Origin: Poronia punctata
Taxonomy: Eukaryota; Ascomycota; Sordariomycetes; Xylariales; Xylariaceae
Assembly (NCBI GenBank): GCA_022579005.1
Contig: MU401620.1
Span: 1 to 64,000, forward strand
Length of the DNA stretch: 64,000 nucleotides
Direction: 5' to 3'
Below, piece after piece: positions 44,558-57,110 of the stretch; positions within the stretch are counted from its first letter, which is position 1, and every line of letters begins with the position of its first letter. The notes under the pieces are model-generated. The model was given only the letters and a program-made list of their open reading frames with translations. It searched no databases and was not told where the DNA came from. Made by a program: the position numbers and the translations under genes.

Positions 44558-46522
44558 ATGGCAGCCGCAGCCGACTTCATCCAGGTCCAGACCAAATACG
44601 CCCAGGAGGCGCAAAAACGTGTCAAGCCGGAAAAGCTCGCGCAATTCCAAGAAATTAGAGAGAGCAAGATCGATCGTCTGCGACATCTTGCCGACGACTT
44701 CTGGGCCGACCATGCAGCTCTCGACGCGCAAACGCCCCCTCTCAAAGAGGGGGACTGTCCCAAGTTCTTGATCGCCGGTGCCGGTGTAGGCGGAATCGTG
44801 GCCGCTGTTCGTCTCATCCAGCAGGGTTTCACGGCGGATCAGATTCGACTTATCGACAACGGCGGCGGAATCGGTGGCACGTGGTACTGGAATCGCTATC
44901 CCGGCCTTAATTGCGATGTGGAGTCGTACATTTACATGCCCCTGCTGGAGGAGATGGGTTACATGCCTTCGCATAAGTATGTTTCAGGTGTCGAGATCCG
45001 TCACTACCTCGAGGATGTAGTGAAGAAGTATCAGCTGGATGACAAGATTCTCTTCCGATCATACGTCGAGCAGATCGCCTGGGACGACGAAGCACGTCAA
45101 TGGAAAGTTGAGGTGACGACGGGGAGAGGTCCCAGTGGCCAGGAGCGGGCGTCCCTCTCGGTCCGTTCCGAGTTCTTCTACATGACTGCCGGTGTCCTGG
45201 GTAAGCCGCAGATCCCCAAGATCGGCGGTGTCGGGCTCGAGGGTTTCAAAGGCGACATGTTCCACACGTCTCTGTGGAACTACGACGTGACGGGCGGCTC
45301 ACCGGAAGATATCTACCCTGAGCTGTCCAAACTGAAAGATAAGGTAGTCGGAATCGTCGGCACCGGCGCAACAGCCATCCAGGTAGTCCCCTATCTAGCC
45401 AAGTATGCGAAGGAGGTCTACGTCTTCCAGCGCACGCCGTCGGCCGTCTACCCCCGTGGCCAGAGAAAGACCGACGCTGAGGAGTGGGCCAAGTCGATAG
45501 CCACCGGACCCGGTTGGTATGACGCTCGACAGCTGAACTTCTCCCAGGTCATGGCGAGGTGTCTGCCCGAGGGCGAGCCTAATCTTGTGGACGACGCGTG
45601 GTCACACCTGGGTGTATATGCGGCTCTTACGGGCGACCCTGAATTTGCCGCTGTCACGCCGGCAGACGTCCCGCGCATGCTACAATTCTATCTGGAACAG
45701 GAGTTGCCTGTCTCGGCGGGCGTGAGGCAACGGGTCAAAGACATTGTCAAGGATGCCGAAACGGCGGAGAAACTGATGGCGTGGTATCCGATATGGTGCA
45801 AGCGCGGGACATTTAGCGACTCGTATCTCCAAGCGTTCAATGAACCCCACGTACATCTAGTCGACACGGATGGGGAGGGTCTCGACAGCGCGACACCAAA
45901 CGGCGTCGTAGCCAACGGGAAGGAGTACGGTCTAGACACGCTCGTTCTCAGCACGGGATACATTTCGCCAGCTTCAGACGGTGGCGACCCCTCGATAAGA
46001 GCCGGTATCAGGGTGTATGGGCGCGATGGACGCACCCTGTCGCAGAAATTCAACAACCACGGCGTTGCCACTCTCTACGGCGTGACGACAAACGGATTCC
46101 CCAACCTGTTCTGGCTGGGCGTCGCGCAAAGTTGCGTAAATGCGAACCACGCGTACGTGCTGGACATACTGAGCCGCATTTCAGCCTACATGGTCGGCGC
46201 GGGACACGCCAAGGTTGGCGACGGGTCAAAGACTCAGCGCGGTGTGACTGTCGAGGTCGACGTAGCTGCCGAGGAAGCCTGGAGCATGCGAATCTTGCAG
46301 GGCGCGGCGCGCTTCGCCACCATGACTGTCTGTACACCCAGCTACATCACAGCCGAGATGGGACCGGGCAATCCGGGTGAAGGGAAGAGCCAGGAGGAAC
46401 TCATCAAACTTGCGAGGAGGTCGCCATGGCCGGCTGGCATGCCTGCCTTCATGGAGGTATTTGCAAAGTGGCGAGACGAGGGGAATCTAGAGGGGATGAC
46501 GGTTAAGGCTGCAGCAGCGTAA
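44558..46522 (+). CDS. Type I Baeyer-Villiger monooxygenase (FAD/NADPH)
   Basis: 654 residues, single exon. Such enzymes use FAD and NADPH to insert oxygen beside a ketone, forming an ester or lactone. Visible signatures are the first dinucleotide-binding site AGAGVGG (residues 73-79), GGTWYWNRYPG, the family fingerprint FKGDMFHTSLWNYD (F230 to N241, matching FxGxxxHTxxW) and the second binding site GTGATA (268-273). The N-terminal 70 residues, before the first Rossmann fold, match the longer subgroup of these enzymes. The length is complete, and a (GTAGT)n run begins right after the stop. The neighbouring cyclase and Zn2Cys6 gene suggest a shared pathway, which is inference. The substrate (steroid, cyclic ketone or polyketide) cannot be told. 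Confidence 0.93.
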   Translation: MAAAADFIQVQTKYAQEAQKRVKPEKLAQFQEIRESKIDRLRHLADDFWADHAALDAQTPPLKEGDCPKFLIAGAGVGGIVAAVRLIQQGFTADQIRLIDNGGGIGGTWYWNRYPGLNCDVESYIYMPLLEEMGYMPSHKYVSGVEIRHYLEDVVKKYQLDDKILFRSYVEQIAWDDEARQWKVEVTTGRGPSGQERASLSVRSEFFYMTAGVLGKPQIPKIGGVGLEGFKGDMFHTSLWNYDVTGGSPEDIYPELSKLKDKVVGIVGTGATAIQVVPYLAKYAKEVYVFQRTPSAVYPRGQRKTDAEEWAKSIATGPGWYDARQLNFSQVMARCLPEGEPNLVDDAWSHLGVYAALTGDPEFAAVTPADVPRMLQFYLEQELPVSAGVRQRVKDIVKDAETAEKLMAWYPIWCKRGTFSDSYLQAFNEPHVHLVDTDGEGLDSATPNGVVANGKEYGLDTLVLSTGYISPASDGGDPSIRAGIRVYGRDGRTLSQKFNNHGVATLYGVTTNGFPNLFWLGVAQSCVNANHAYVLDILSRISAYMVGAGHAKVGDGSKTQRGVTVEVDVAAEEAWSMRILQGAARFATMTVCTPSYITAEMGPGNPGEGKSQEELIKLARRSPWPAGMPAFMEVFAKWRDEGNLEGMTVKAAAA

Positions 46523-48751
46523 CGTAGTGTAGTGTAGTGTAGTGTGGCGCCGACACATCATAAGTGTATAAACCGGGGTTTCAACTTGATGAGGGGAACT
46601 CTTTTCCCAAGTTTCAGCTCCGCATTCCCGAGCGTGGCAAAAGCTTTTACTCGGTAACCTAATTTTGGAACATTTACGAAGTTATTCGTTCATCATTCCA
46701 CTCGTGAGACGGTTATTATCCCTGCCTCCCCAAGCCAGGCTTTTCGGTACCAAAGGAATAAAAATGCCGGATCCCCGGTCTAACACACATTTACCTACCA
46801 TGTCACGACCACGTGTAGATGGTTACACTGAAACATGGCACCCTTGTCAAAAGCCCTTCCTTGTTGGGCCGGCCCCCAAACTTCATATATAGATTCGTAA
46901 CCGGAAATATGAATGAATGAGCATATATAGCAACACAAGGCGTAAATCCTTCCGGGAAATACGACCGGCCGGAGAAACTTGGAAAGCATTTCTATTCTAA
47001 AAAAACAAAAATTGCCTCGCATGAATTTTACCCGGTGACGCGTGGTTGCTTTCGAAAATAGAAAAAGGGAGGTAATTTCTTTATTTGGTTCGTTGTTGTC
47101 CATCTGCCACGTGCGATGGGGTTACATCGGTTCAGCTTATCAGGGAAGTCGGGACCTGGGGGAGAAGAAGAAAAGGGGTGGATTTGATATTTGGTGTTTC
47201 GGTACTACTACGTAACCTAGTCCATACAGGTAGGTAGGCCGTTTTGTTTTACCTACCTACCAATCTAAATTTGGTTCTTTAATGACGTTTCTCCAGACCG
47301 CTCGGGGTTCAGTTCATTCATTCTGTAAATAGGTAGGTAGGCAGCAACAAAACATCATGAACCATCCATCATATAGCCAGCCAACCAACCAACCAACCCC
47401 TAGATATGTAGCGAATAGTAAGACCGGTAAAAACAAGCCCAGCGCCTGCGGTCAGCAACACCCACATACACATACACATACACCCACACACATACACAGA
47501 CATACATACATACACAGCTCAGGGGGGGCACGGTACCTGAAACAAACAAAACAAATGCCGAGGTGTTGGTAAGGTATTCCACGTGGCAGGGCTTATCATT
47601 GTCAGCCCTTTTTACCTAAGTACTTACCTAGGTACCTACTTCCCGATATTAGTCGGTCCGGTCCTCTTACCAAAAAATGGAGTTTTTGAGTTCTAGATTC
47701 TCATTAGGCAACTACCACCTTTTTCCTTTTCGCCACTCGAAACCTCCCTCGGCTCCAAGGACCATGCATGCATGCATGCCATGTGGCTTTCCTCATTTTT
47801 AGGGCTGGGGATTCCGCAGCAGAAATTCGGTAACAAAAGCCATGTGGGAGATTGGACCGCTCTTGACCAGTCGTCACCAATCATCCTGATTTCAGATTGG
47901 GAAAGGGATAAAAATGAAAATGAAAGAGGCAGATAATATTCGGTCCTATACGTATTCATTTAGAAAAAAATACACAACAAGCTTCATCCACCCCCCCCCC
48001 CCCCGGCGTAATCGTGGATTCTGTTGTTTTATTTTACCGCCGTGGGAGCTCCCCCTCCACATTGGGGTAAGTATGTGGGCGTGTTTCTATTCTACCAAAT
48101 TTTGTAAAATACTACCCTACCTTACCTGCGACAAACAAAGCCAGCTCGGCAAGAAAGTTCTAGGTAGGTAGTAAAGTGAGGCTTAAAAACATGGGGAAAG
48201 GGGAAACTTCAACAGGGGGGTGTGGTAGATAGGTCCTAGGTATCAATCAACCTACAACATTCAATCAATTAGAAATCAAGTCGTGCAGACAATTACTGAC
48301 CGAACTTGAATGAAGGGTTACGCAGGCAGGAAAGAATATTATGAAACCAGAAACAAAAAGGCCTGAGGATGAGGATGAGGATGAGGAAGAGAACAGTGTT
48401 TGGGGCTGAGAGGTATAGGAAGTATATATATTCCATAATCCTCTTCCACGTCCTCCATGATTGACTACCTAGGTACTTCCTTATTATCTTTTACCATCAC
48501 GAGTCCCATCCGAGGAGAAATAAACAAGAAGTCAGGATTACAAGATATAGGTATATATTGGGTGCTTTCAACCATCTATCTATCCACGACGAGGTTCGAA
48601 TCCCAAGACACGAACAATACGTATCCGATACCCAATTCTCTCTGTCTGTCTCTCTCTGTCTCTCTCTCTCTCTCTCTCTTACACTCTCTCTCTTACACTT
48701 CGACGACGAAAGAAGTTTGAAGAAACCCCCCCGACGGCGTTAACAAATACA
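46523..48751. other. Low-complexity intergenic region with microsatellites
   Basis: No gene. It holds a GTAGT repeat (46525-46546), an AC/CATA repeat (47460-47517), a C14 run (47991-48004), a TC repeat (48637-48700) and many ctacctaggta words. The CT-rich end suits a leader for the small gene at 48752. Confidence 0.55.
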
Positions 48752-49024
48752 ATGCCTCACGCAACAAGGTAGATAATACCTACCTATACCTCACCTCTCC
48801 CTATTCTACACAGACACTAAGTACCTATACACAGTACCACCACCACCACCACCCCCTCCAAAGCATGGAGTACAACCCCGACCATCGGCTCAAGACGAAA
48901 GTCGTCCAAAGATACCATTCAGACATACTCGGCCTCCTCCTCCTCTTCTTCTTACCAGGCTACCAAACCGAAACAGTCGGAAGGGCAAGGTCTACTATTG
49001 GGTATGGGAGCTCAGTTTAGGTGA
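48752..49024 (+). CDS. Small spliced Ser/Thr-rich protein (68 aa)
   Basis: Exon 1 at 48752-48768 (ATG CCT CAC GCA ACA AG), a 66-bp intron at 48769-48834 (GTAGAT..ACACAG) and exon 2 at 48835-49024. Phase is kept and the joined frame reads MPHATSTTTTTTPSKAW, a Ser-rich middle with a KPKQSEGQ word, and ends GLLLGMGAQFR. The protein is not recognised. Support is the good donor and acceptor, protein-like composition and a long pyrimidine-rich stretch upstream, as in fungal promoters. A competing frame from the ATG at 48864 exists but is richer in Leu and less natural. Without transcripts this remains a candidate. Confidence 0.5.
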
Positions 49025-49459
49025 ATGAGCCAATCCTTGCATAAAGAAAAGGATTGTGATGTGGGGTTAATGTAGTTGGTTTATATCATGTATTATGGGG
49101 TTCGGAATGGGTTGGAGTAAGGGAGTCGGTTTAATAGTTTGTAAGTAAAGGGAAGGGGTAGAAGATTTCTTCTCAGCGACGGGTGGGGGGGGGGGGGGGG
49201 GGAACTTAATCATCTAGTCATGGTACATATGTATAATCCTGGTGAGGAATTGAAAGGGGAAGGGGGGTATAATAAAGCTACTTTTGGTAATATGAATTCG
49301 TCTGTCCGAAGACGAGTACGGTGATGATTGCTAATGAGCAGACTGCCCACGAGCAGTGTAGTTAAGGGTATGTTGTGCGAACTAGGGGGTACCCACTCAA
49401 AGTCATGTCACCTGTTACCTATTAAAGACCTCCATCTCGAACTAACTTCCCCCCCTAGG
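49025..49459. other. Short intergenic region with a G18 run
   Basis: Contains an 18-base G run (49185-49202). It is the 3' flank of both the small gene and the convergent peptidase gene. Nothing else is seen. Confidence 0.5.
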
Positions 49460-51079
49460 TTAAGAAACAGGAAACGGCAAAACAGCAACTCCCCTACTAT
49501 TCCCATCAACACTCTTCGCCCTAACCCCAAACACAACATCATCTTTACTCAACCCCAACGTAACCTCATTAACCAACCCAACATCAACCACATCGGTCCA
49601 AAACGGCGCAGTCGTAGCCCTCCAAACCACCTCATAACTCCCGACATTCCCCTCCCCTTCCTCCCCTAGAGGGGGGTCCCAATAAAGCGTACTATCATTC
49701 GTCAACTCCGTCGTGTTTATCCCTACATTCGTCGGCTGACCAGGCGATATCGCCAAACTCCACAAAGCCGCAGCATTAACCCTCGCCACGCGCGCCGTGA
49801 ACTCGAAATCGCAGAATTCGGGTAAATCGCCATATTGCACGCCACTCTCGTCGTCATAACGCACATTCTGATGCTGATGCGCGTAATTCTCCCTCGGCTC
49901 GGTGAACCGCACGGCGGGATATCCGGCTTCTAGAAAAGGCCGATGGTCCCCGCTGCGCAAGTACCGATCTAATCTATGGATGACGGAGATGTTCATCTGC
50001 GTGTGTGAGTTCTCGGCCACTTCTTTGACGAAACGGGCGAGGTTTCTCGCAGGCGTGTCGTTTTCCCCGCCGATGGAAAGACGGGTCTCGCGTGTCGAGT
50101 TGGATTCGACGGATAAGGGGGGCAGACCTTGGCCGAAGAGACGGATTACGTATGGGTCGACGGTACCGTCTGAGCCGGTGGATGAGCCGACTATGTCGTT
50201 GTTGAACATTCCTTCTACCTATGCAATGCAATATTCAGCGTTGATTAGCAAAATATAAAAAAGAGAAAAAAAAAGAAGGAAGAAAAAAAGACGGGGGATA
50301 GTTATGAAAGAAAGAAAGAAAGAAAGAAAGAAATATCATACATTAACCCTCGGCATACTATCCTTATACCTCCGCGCCAAAAACCCCGACCCATAAAGCC
50401 CCTGCTCCTCACCCGCAACAGCCACAAACGCAATACTCGCCCTGGGCAAGCTATATTCCGGACTCGACATAATCCTGGCCAACTCCAACGAGACCGAAAC
50501 CCCCGAAGCATCATCATCCGCACCAGGCGCGTCGCCCTCGAAATCAAAAACGTCGCTATTCCGCGTATCGTAATGGCCCGAAACTACATACAATCTATTA
50601 TTGCTTTTATCGGACCCATGCAACGTAGCCACGACATCACTAATCCGCGTGGGAACCGTGACGCGGTTCCCGTCAGGTTGCTGTACGTATGAGATCGTCT
50701 CGACGCTTAAACGACCGTCGCTCGCGTCGGCGTATTTCTGGAACTCGGCATGGATCCAATCGCGGGCCGCGCCGATTCCGCGCGTTGATGACGAGTTTTG
50801 CGTCGATAGTGTGTGGCGGGTGCCGAAGGAGACGAGTTTCCTGATCGTTGCCTCGATGCGGGATGGGGAGATGCGTGCTAGCATCGATGCTAACTCGGGG
50901 GATGGTTGTTGTGGGAGGTTGGTCTTGCCTATTGTGTTGGGGGGCCAGCTCGAGGCCGGACATGAGAATATCGGGGGTGGAACCTCATCTTGATAGAGGA
51001 TGTTGGCTGGGTTCCGAGTCGTAGTCGTGAGAGGTATGGCGATGGCTAGAGATACCTGTAGTAGTAGCCTGAACCACAT
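49460..51079 (-). CDS. Secreted M28 family metallopeptidase, two exons
   Basis: Exons 51079-50342 and 50218-49460, with a 123-bp intron (GTATGA..GCATAG) that contains a (CTTT)n tract. The joint reads [18 protein letters not shown] in phase. The protein has 498 residues. The start at 51079 gives a signal peptide ([17 protein letters not shown]); an in-frame ATG at 51109 would only prefix it. M28 enzymes are di-zinc aminopeptidases. Visible ligands are GHYD (H169, D171), GADDDASG (D188-190) and GEEQGLYGS (E224, E225). A later YAHQHQN segment supplies the C-terminal His. The last 90 residues ([13 protein letters not shown] onwards) look like a fibronectin-type beta domain. It is probably an extracellular aminopeptidase. 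Confidence 0.92.
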
Positions 51080-52113
51080 GGTATAGATAGATAGTATATA
51101 CGTGAGCAAGTTGTTAGATTGTTGTCTGTTATGTACTCAATAGTAAGTGAGTTTTTTTTTTCCAAGTCTCGTGTGATATTCGACTCTTCTTCTCGGGTCT
51201 ACTTTGAGCAGCTCAGTCAATCTTTGGGACGGTATCTCGTCATTTACCCCATCGCCGGTCATATGCCGGCTTTGTCCCGCGGAAGAGCACCCACGCATCC
51301 GTCCCTATCGACGTAAAGATCATTGACCAATCGGGGATGCTGTAAAGGCGCAGTTGAGCGGCGATATCATGCTCGGTAAACATGTGTACCGAGGCTGGGT
51401 TACATTCTCTTCATTCTGGATCCGGAAGCTCGAACCAAATCAGGGAGGGGTCGATAAGGTAAAACGCGGGCAGGAATACTTTCTCCGATGCGCTTCCGGC
51501 CGTCACATTGCCGTACTATCATATCATGTCGCAATTTTCTTGAACATGTCCATCGTCCAGGCCTGTTTATTGCCCACTAACGACAATCTATCTATTTTAC
51601 ATGAACCCCGAAGCTTTCCAGTTACATGGCCAAACCTGCACTTCTGTGGGTATAATGACACTGCTGTTCCTGGAAATCGCCTCGAGTATATTGTGGACAT
51701 CAAGTTGTATGAAAAGCGAATAGATAAAAAAGGTCGAATATCGCTAGTAAGAGGCAAACTGAAGAGCAAAAGACGCCGGCTCGTCAAAACAATCAAGACA
51801 AACGGAAAAAATAAGCAATGGTCTCTCCTGGTCGCTTCCCACATCATAACGTCGTATGTATTCGCACGGGGAAAAAGAAGAATCCCCTTGTCGGCCACCT
51901 AATTGCCCTAACTTGGTAGGGATTGAGTTCAGTCGAGCCAGACCGAGATGTGAGTATCGGATATGCTTGGGAGAAAAGGCGTGGGAATAGACATTATTCG
52001 TTAACAAATCATCGTAAAATCTTTCAGTCCAATGCGGCATGCCGAATTTTACAAGGAAACTCAGGCCGTTATATAGCAATCGTTGCATCCGCCGTCAAAT
52101 TCAAACCATGTAG
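51080..52113. other. Intergenic region upstream of the peptidase
   Basis: Overlapping frames of up to 182 codons exist on opposite strands (51354-51902 plus, 51524-51898 minus). Both are basic and lack any domain or neighbour support, so neither is called. Confidence 0.4.
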
Positions 52114-54144
52114 TCATAAGTCCACACCGGCTCCAGGCTGCGGATGGTTCTTCGGCTTCCCATGTGTTAACTGGCCGAGTGATAGTGTCCTGGCTGCCCT
52201 TTTCCTAGAGCCAAGCTCCATTTCGTCGTCGTGGCGTCCTTCGTCCAAGGCGTCGAATTCGGGATTGGCATACTCAACCGCCCGAGTTTCAAAGTTCTCT
52301 GAAGAATCACCTATGCTTGCACTGAGTGGCTCCACGTCGCTTTGGCCGTGGTTACCCTCAAATGGCGATGTATCCGAATATTCCCCGGGCGTCACATCCG
52401 TATCAAGCTGTGGTGTGGCTCTTGACATCGACTCAACTAGTCGGGTCAGTTTGTTGACCCGTACCTCTAGAGCCTGTCGCGCAGCGCGCTCAGTATCAAC
52501 CACGATTCTTAGAGAGTTGTAGTGATCCATGGTGAAAGTATTAGCCACATCCCTTGGGATGCTTGGCAGGCTGGTAGTGCCTCGAATGGTGAGATTCGAC
52601 AAAGGGCGAGGAACTTCCTTCGTAGAGGGGTTTATGGAGCCAACAAAGGTCTGGTCATCCTCCCCAAAGGACTGGTATGAGCGCTGTGATGTGCTATAGC
52701 TAGTCGACGGAGGAGCCGTATCTTGGCCTTCTTCCTCTCGAATAGAAGCGGGGATAGCCCCTGACGTCGTCGCTGGATATGCAGCAGCAGATGGTGGCGC
52801 ATGAACTTCGCGCGCTAGGTGATCTACTGGATCGCGATATCGGTCGACACCAGCCGTGGACTGGGAAAGTTGAGCAACTAGTCTCTCGAGTTTATGATTC
52901 TGCGATTCTAGAATCGATACGCGATGTTCTAAACTTGCAGTCTCTATAGCCTTCATTGTGCTGATAGGGCCGAGATGGAAGGGCTGTCGTGATGGTGCGG
53001 TAGTTACGCCTATATCCTCATATGTATCCCTTGCCGGCTCGGCCGACTTGACCACCTCGGGATCCTCGAGCTTGGGATCTGATAGAGCCGGAGACAAAGG
53101 GGCTGAAACATGACTTTCCCGCCAGTACCGGATCTCCTCACTGCGTTTTCTGCCAAGGCTGTGCCCCTCTGCGACCTCGGGTAGCTGCGACAGACTCCTT
53201 GATCGCCGATGGGACGCTAGCATATCAATCGATAGCGCCCGCCCGATGGTATGCCTCTCGTGCTCATCCGTCATGTCACGCCCATGTGCACTGGCTGGTC
53301 TCGGGGACAGACCTGTGATATCTGTGGTCTCGTCTCTTAACCCAAAATTCAGGGCCCCGCCAGACGTGGTAGCAGCCATCCTTCTAAGGATTTCTGTGTC
53401 TGATTGTAGGGAGTTGCGGAAGCTATGGATCGCCATGTAGTCATCCGGCCCAATTGAATGCGAACGTAATGCCTGGTTGAACTCTGTCACAGGTAACGAC
53501 GCCGATCGCTTCGGAGAAGTTTCCGGGCCTCCAGGTTCTCGCTTCACAACCACGGATTCCTACGACACAAGATTAGCAAACGTGGGAAGGCCCTAAGAAG
53601 GGCGTCTAGAGCGGACCAAGCTCGGGCCACTTACACTACGATGGCGATCGTGGGATGAACCTATCTGTCCCTCGGAATCCGAGGTTGAACGACTCCCTCG
53701 TGTCTTATTGCGGCGTCCAAATAACTTGCCAATAGCCCCTCTTAAGCCCGACTTTTTTTGGTTGGGCGAGCCCGCCTCGGTTGCCTCGCTTGCCATGGAA
53801 TATCTCAGAGTACTAGATCTGTTTGTCCGCCGCCTTCGTACGGGAGTAGAAGCGGTCGAGTCTTGGCTCGGTCCGGACTGGGAAAGCGAGTTGGTTTGGC
53901 CTTCGGAAGCGGTGGCTCGATGAAAGGCTTTTGTAGATGCGGCCATAGACTCCCGCTGAGACGATGCTGGGCCCTTTTGGTTTGGCGACGCTTCTGGAGT
54001 AGTACCTGGCCCTGGACCCTTGCTAGGAAACTCAACCTCGTCGATGGGAATGGGGCCACTAATCTTGCCGCGAATGTGGGAATGCGGTGGTGTCTGAGCA
54101 GGCCGGCCACGACCGGCGGTGGATGCGCTCTTGAACAACCCCAT
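52114..54144 (-). CDS. Large Ser-rich protein with two coiled coils, two exons
   Basis: Exons 54144-53635 and 53559-52114, with a 75-bp intron (GTAAGT..TCGTAG). The joint reads HDRHRS-ESVVVKREPGG in phase, giving 651 residues. The N-terminus MGLFKSASTAGRGR and a KSGLRGAIGKLFGRRNK segment (about residue 130-148) are basic. Much of the rest is Ser/Pro-rich and probably disordered. Heptad-like helices lie at about residues 372-404 (LEHRVSILESQNHKLERL) and 514-550. The pattern suits a scaffold or cytoskeleton-linked fungal protein, but the family is not recognised and no function is proposed. Start ATG in the context cagcgATGGG. Confidence 0.85.
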
Positions 54145-57110
54145 CGCTGATTAGAAGGAGGAAAACAGAGCCGGTTTCGGCCCGGCAAGACGCCTATGGG
54201 GAAAAAGTAGAAAGGTGGTAGAAAAAAAGGCGTATGTGCTTGACAAATTGCAAGCCTTTCATGGTTTCCGATAGTGATATGTAAGTAGGCAATCGATGCT
54301 ACTCTATACTATGACTCTCAAGAGGATATTGTCCAGCACCAGTCCCCTGCAACAGGCATCGCTAGCAATGCGAGTCAACATTAACAACATGCGTTCGTCA
54401 AACGGAAAGTCGGGAATCAAATCAAAAGATGGTAAGACCAGCTTGTACTCGTAACAGACAGTCAGTCAATATCGGAGGAAAAGTGACGGGCTGAGGGAGG
54501 AATGGGGTCCAAGCCTGTATAAGGTATTAAGAGTGAATAAGAGGAGCGGGACTATAATGGCTAACGATAATGACCTATGAGACGACGGAACATTAGAGCT
54601 CCAGAGCTCCAGAGCCCACAGCATCGCACGTCGCACGTCACAACGAGATTCTGCGACAGCCATGCAGACTGGGCCGCATAAAGGGTTTACTTACTCGCCT
54701 GGTTAGGTAACCTAGCGCGGGCTTTATGAAACAAGCGAATCTAACAGCCGTTGGCCGGAAATGGATTACCCAAGACACGGTGCAGGGGTTGAGGTCGGAT
54801 GACGGATGACGGAGGACAAGGTTAACCTAGCAAGTAAGGAGAGATCGTAGCCCAAGACTTTTTATAATAGGAACCTTGCTCGGACCTGCATATGCCATAA
54901 GACCTGTTCCAAGGCCTTGCTTGTCAAAGACCAGGCTATGTCTTTAGGTACCGTTAGGATGTGGCATACCCTGGAAGAATCAAAACGTACAGAATATTTA
55001 GTATATCTAGAAACTTGACAAGGATAATAATAGAGTATGTGATGATTAGTAGAATGTCAAGAGATGCACAAATTAGGACCGGGTGTACGTTCGACTCTTT
55101 GCCTTTGCGTACTCGTAGGACATCAGATACGAAATGAGAGATACGTGTACACGTCTATAGGTAAAACAGAATACCTATTATAGAAGCAGGCACAGGTGAC
55201 AGGATAAGGTACTGAGCTCTTTTAGTGGGTCGCACAGATTAGGGAGGTTGATGCAGGTGATTCCTACAACTTGACAAGTGGTCGCTACACGTATGTTGGT
55301 CTAGGTTAGGTTTAGGGCCATCTGTAACTAACTTGAAAGCGGCGACAATCCGCCAGACAAAACATCCAAGGGCGAAAAGCTAGACCAAAGCAAAGCTGCG
55401 CTTATTTCCAAGACTTATTTGCATATATATACCTATCCCTATCCCGGGCATATCTGGACTTCCCCTATTTCATACATGAGCTTTCATATAGTATTCGACT
55501 CACCGCGACTCTGGAAACCCTTGCCTTGTTCTTCCAATCGAGATTAGGTTTCGGGGCTATACGCAGATAGGAAGGTTCTTCGTTTGAGGCGCGCATTTTT
55601 ATTTTTATTTTTGTTTTGTCACGGCATATTCCCAGAAGCCCATGTGGTCCTTCCTACTTGCTCTGTCCTCATACAACAGCCCGACTTTTGTCCTGTTGGT
55701 CAGGAGTGCCGACCGAGAAGGGAGAGACGCCCGCCCCCCTTTCTTCCTATTGGCAGTAAGCATTGCGTACTCGTAAAAGAAGCGGTTACATTTTGAGCGC
55801 ATTTGAATGAATCCTACCCACGTCTGTTTATCCAGTGTAGCCGGAAATTTGCTACATTCACGCAAGCGTAGTACGTTTTCCAAGGCTGGCGCAGTTTGCA
55901 TCTGTTTTGTTTTTGTCACGCGTTTACTGCATCCCACTAGTTTAGCGAGGAGAGCGCGCAGCTCGATACCGGGAATAGCCATCTTATCAGTCCCATTCCA
56001 TCCTTTCGAAACGATCATTTACATAGCAAAGGGTGTGCAGAGTACTTGTATATCCGACAGCAATCGTCCCTCTATCTACTCGTACCCAATACAATACGCG
56101 TTACCTTTCAAGATCCGCATCAGGCCCGAGTTAGGTACACGTACCAAGTACACATACAGATACGAACAGAAAACGACAAACGCAACAATGTCAGACTATG
56201 AAATCCTATTATTTCACTTATAATCATGAGCAGTTGGCAGGAATCAACAATTTCAAAGATATAATCTGCACTCGCACGTATGACACCAGACTAACCATAT
56301 TCTCGGCCCCCATCCCGGCCAGAGAAAGAAGAAATGCAACTCTTACGGTGTCACAGAAAGGCGGGCATTTATTTTCCTTTGTGTTTGTAAGATACTACCT
56401 AACCTACCTGCCCCCTTATTACACAGGATGTCTTGACAAACCATCGTACGTATCGTAGATAAGTTGTTCTGGTGTTACGGTGGGGCCTGGAAACATAAAC
56501 AACACAACACACTGTAGTCATTTTGAATCCCATGTATAGCGTTGCACTGGGTTGGAGGAAAAGAAGAAATGAATGGGTCTTCGTCTATCCTACTTTAATC
56601 TGACGGGAGTAAAACAACAACCATTCTCTGCCCCGCGCATCCAACCCCCTCCCCCCCCCCCCTCCCCCTCCTCAGCGTGTTGCAGTCAAGCGAGATGCCT
56701 CCTGTCCATAGAGCCCTACCGCCACACTTTTACCGGCCCCATCCGTCACAATACACATGGCAAGAAACTAACCTACCTAATCTAACAATGTCCATATAAG
56801 CTTCCGCGACTGGTCCAGCCAGCCAGCCAGCCCATTTGTTGTTACGCGTATGATTCTGTTTGTTTGTTTATTTGTTTTGTGCCTAATTAACTAACCTACT
56901 TATCTACATTTGTATATTACCTCTTTACGGCGGACTAGAGGGATCACTGTTTGTTTATCCAGATTCACCCCTAACGTCAAATGTAGAAAATGCACCTACC
57001 CGTTAGGGCAAGGGCTACGTAATTTTTAAATGCATCCACAATATTTTTTACGCGCATGCACCTTGTATAAAGTTACCTATGTATATATACGTATGCGCGC
57101 TACCTATTGC
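54145..57110. other. Gene-poor right end of the island
   Basis: Three kilobases with frames of at most 138 codons (55605-56018 minus, 55807-56223 plus), overlapping each other and without domains. Contains a C-rich run (56648-56660). No gene is supported. Composition stays normal until about 57000 and then shifts. Confidence 0.45.

Noticed and set aside
48590..48610. ggttcgaatccc, resembling a tRNA T-arm
   Set aside because: No acceptor, D or anticodon arms can be folded around it.
51354..51902. 182-codon plus-strand frame
   Set aside because: No domain, basic and irregular composition, and an equally long frame runs on the opposite strand. No splice or neighbour support.
55605..56223. Overlapping 137- and 138-codon frames on opposite strands
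   Set aside because: Mutual overlap, no domain and odd composition; at most one could be real and neither has support.
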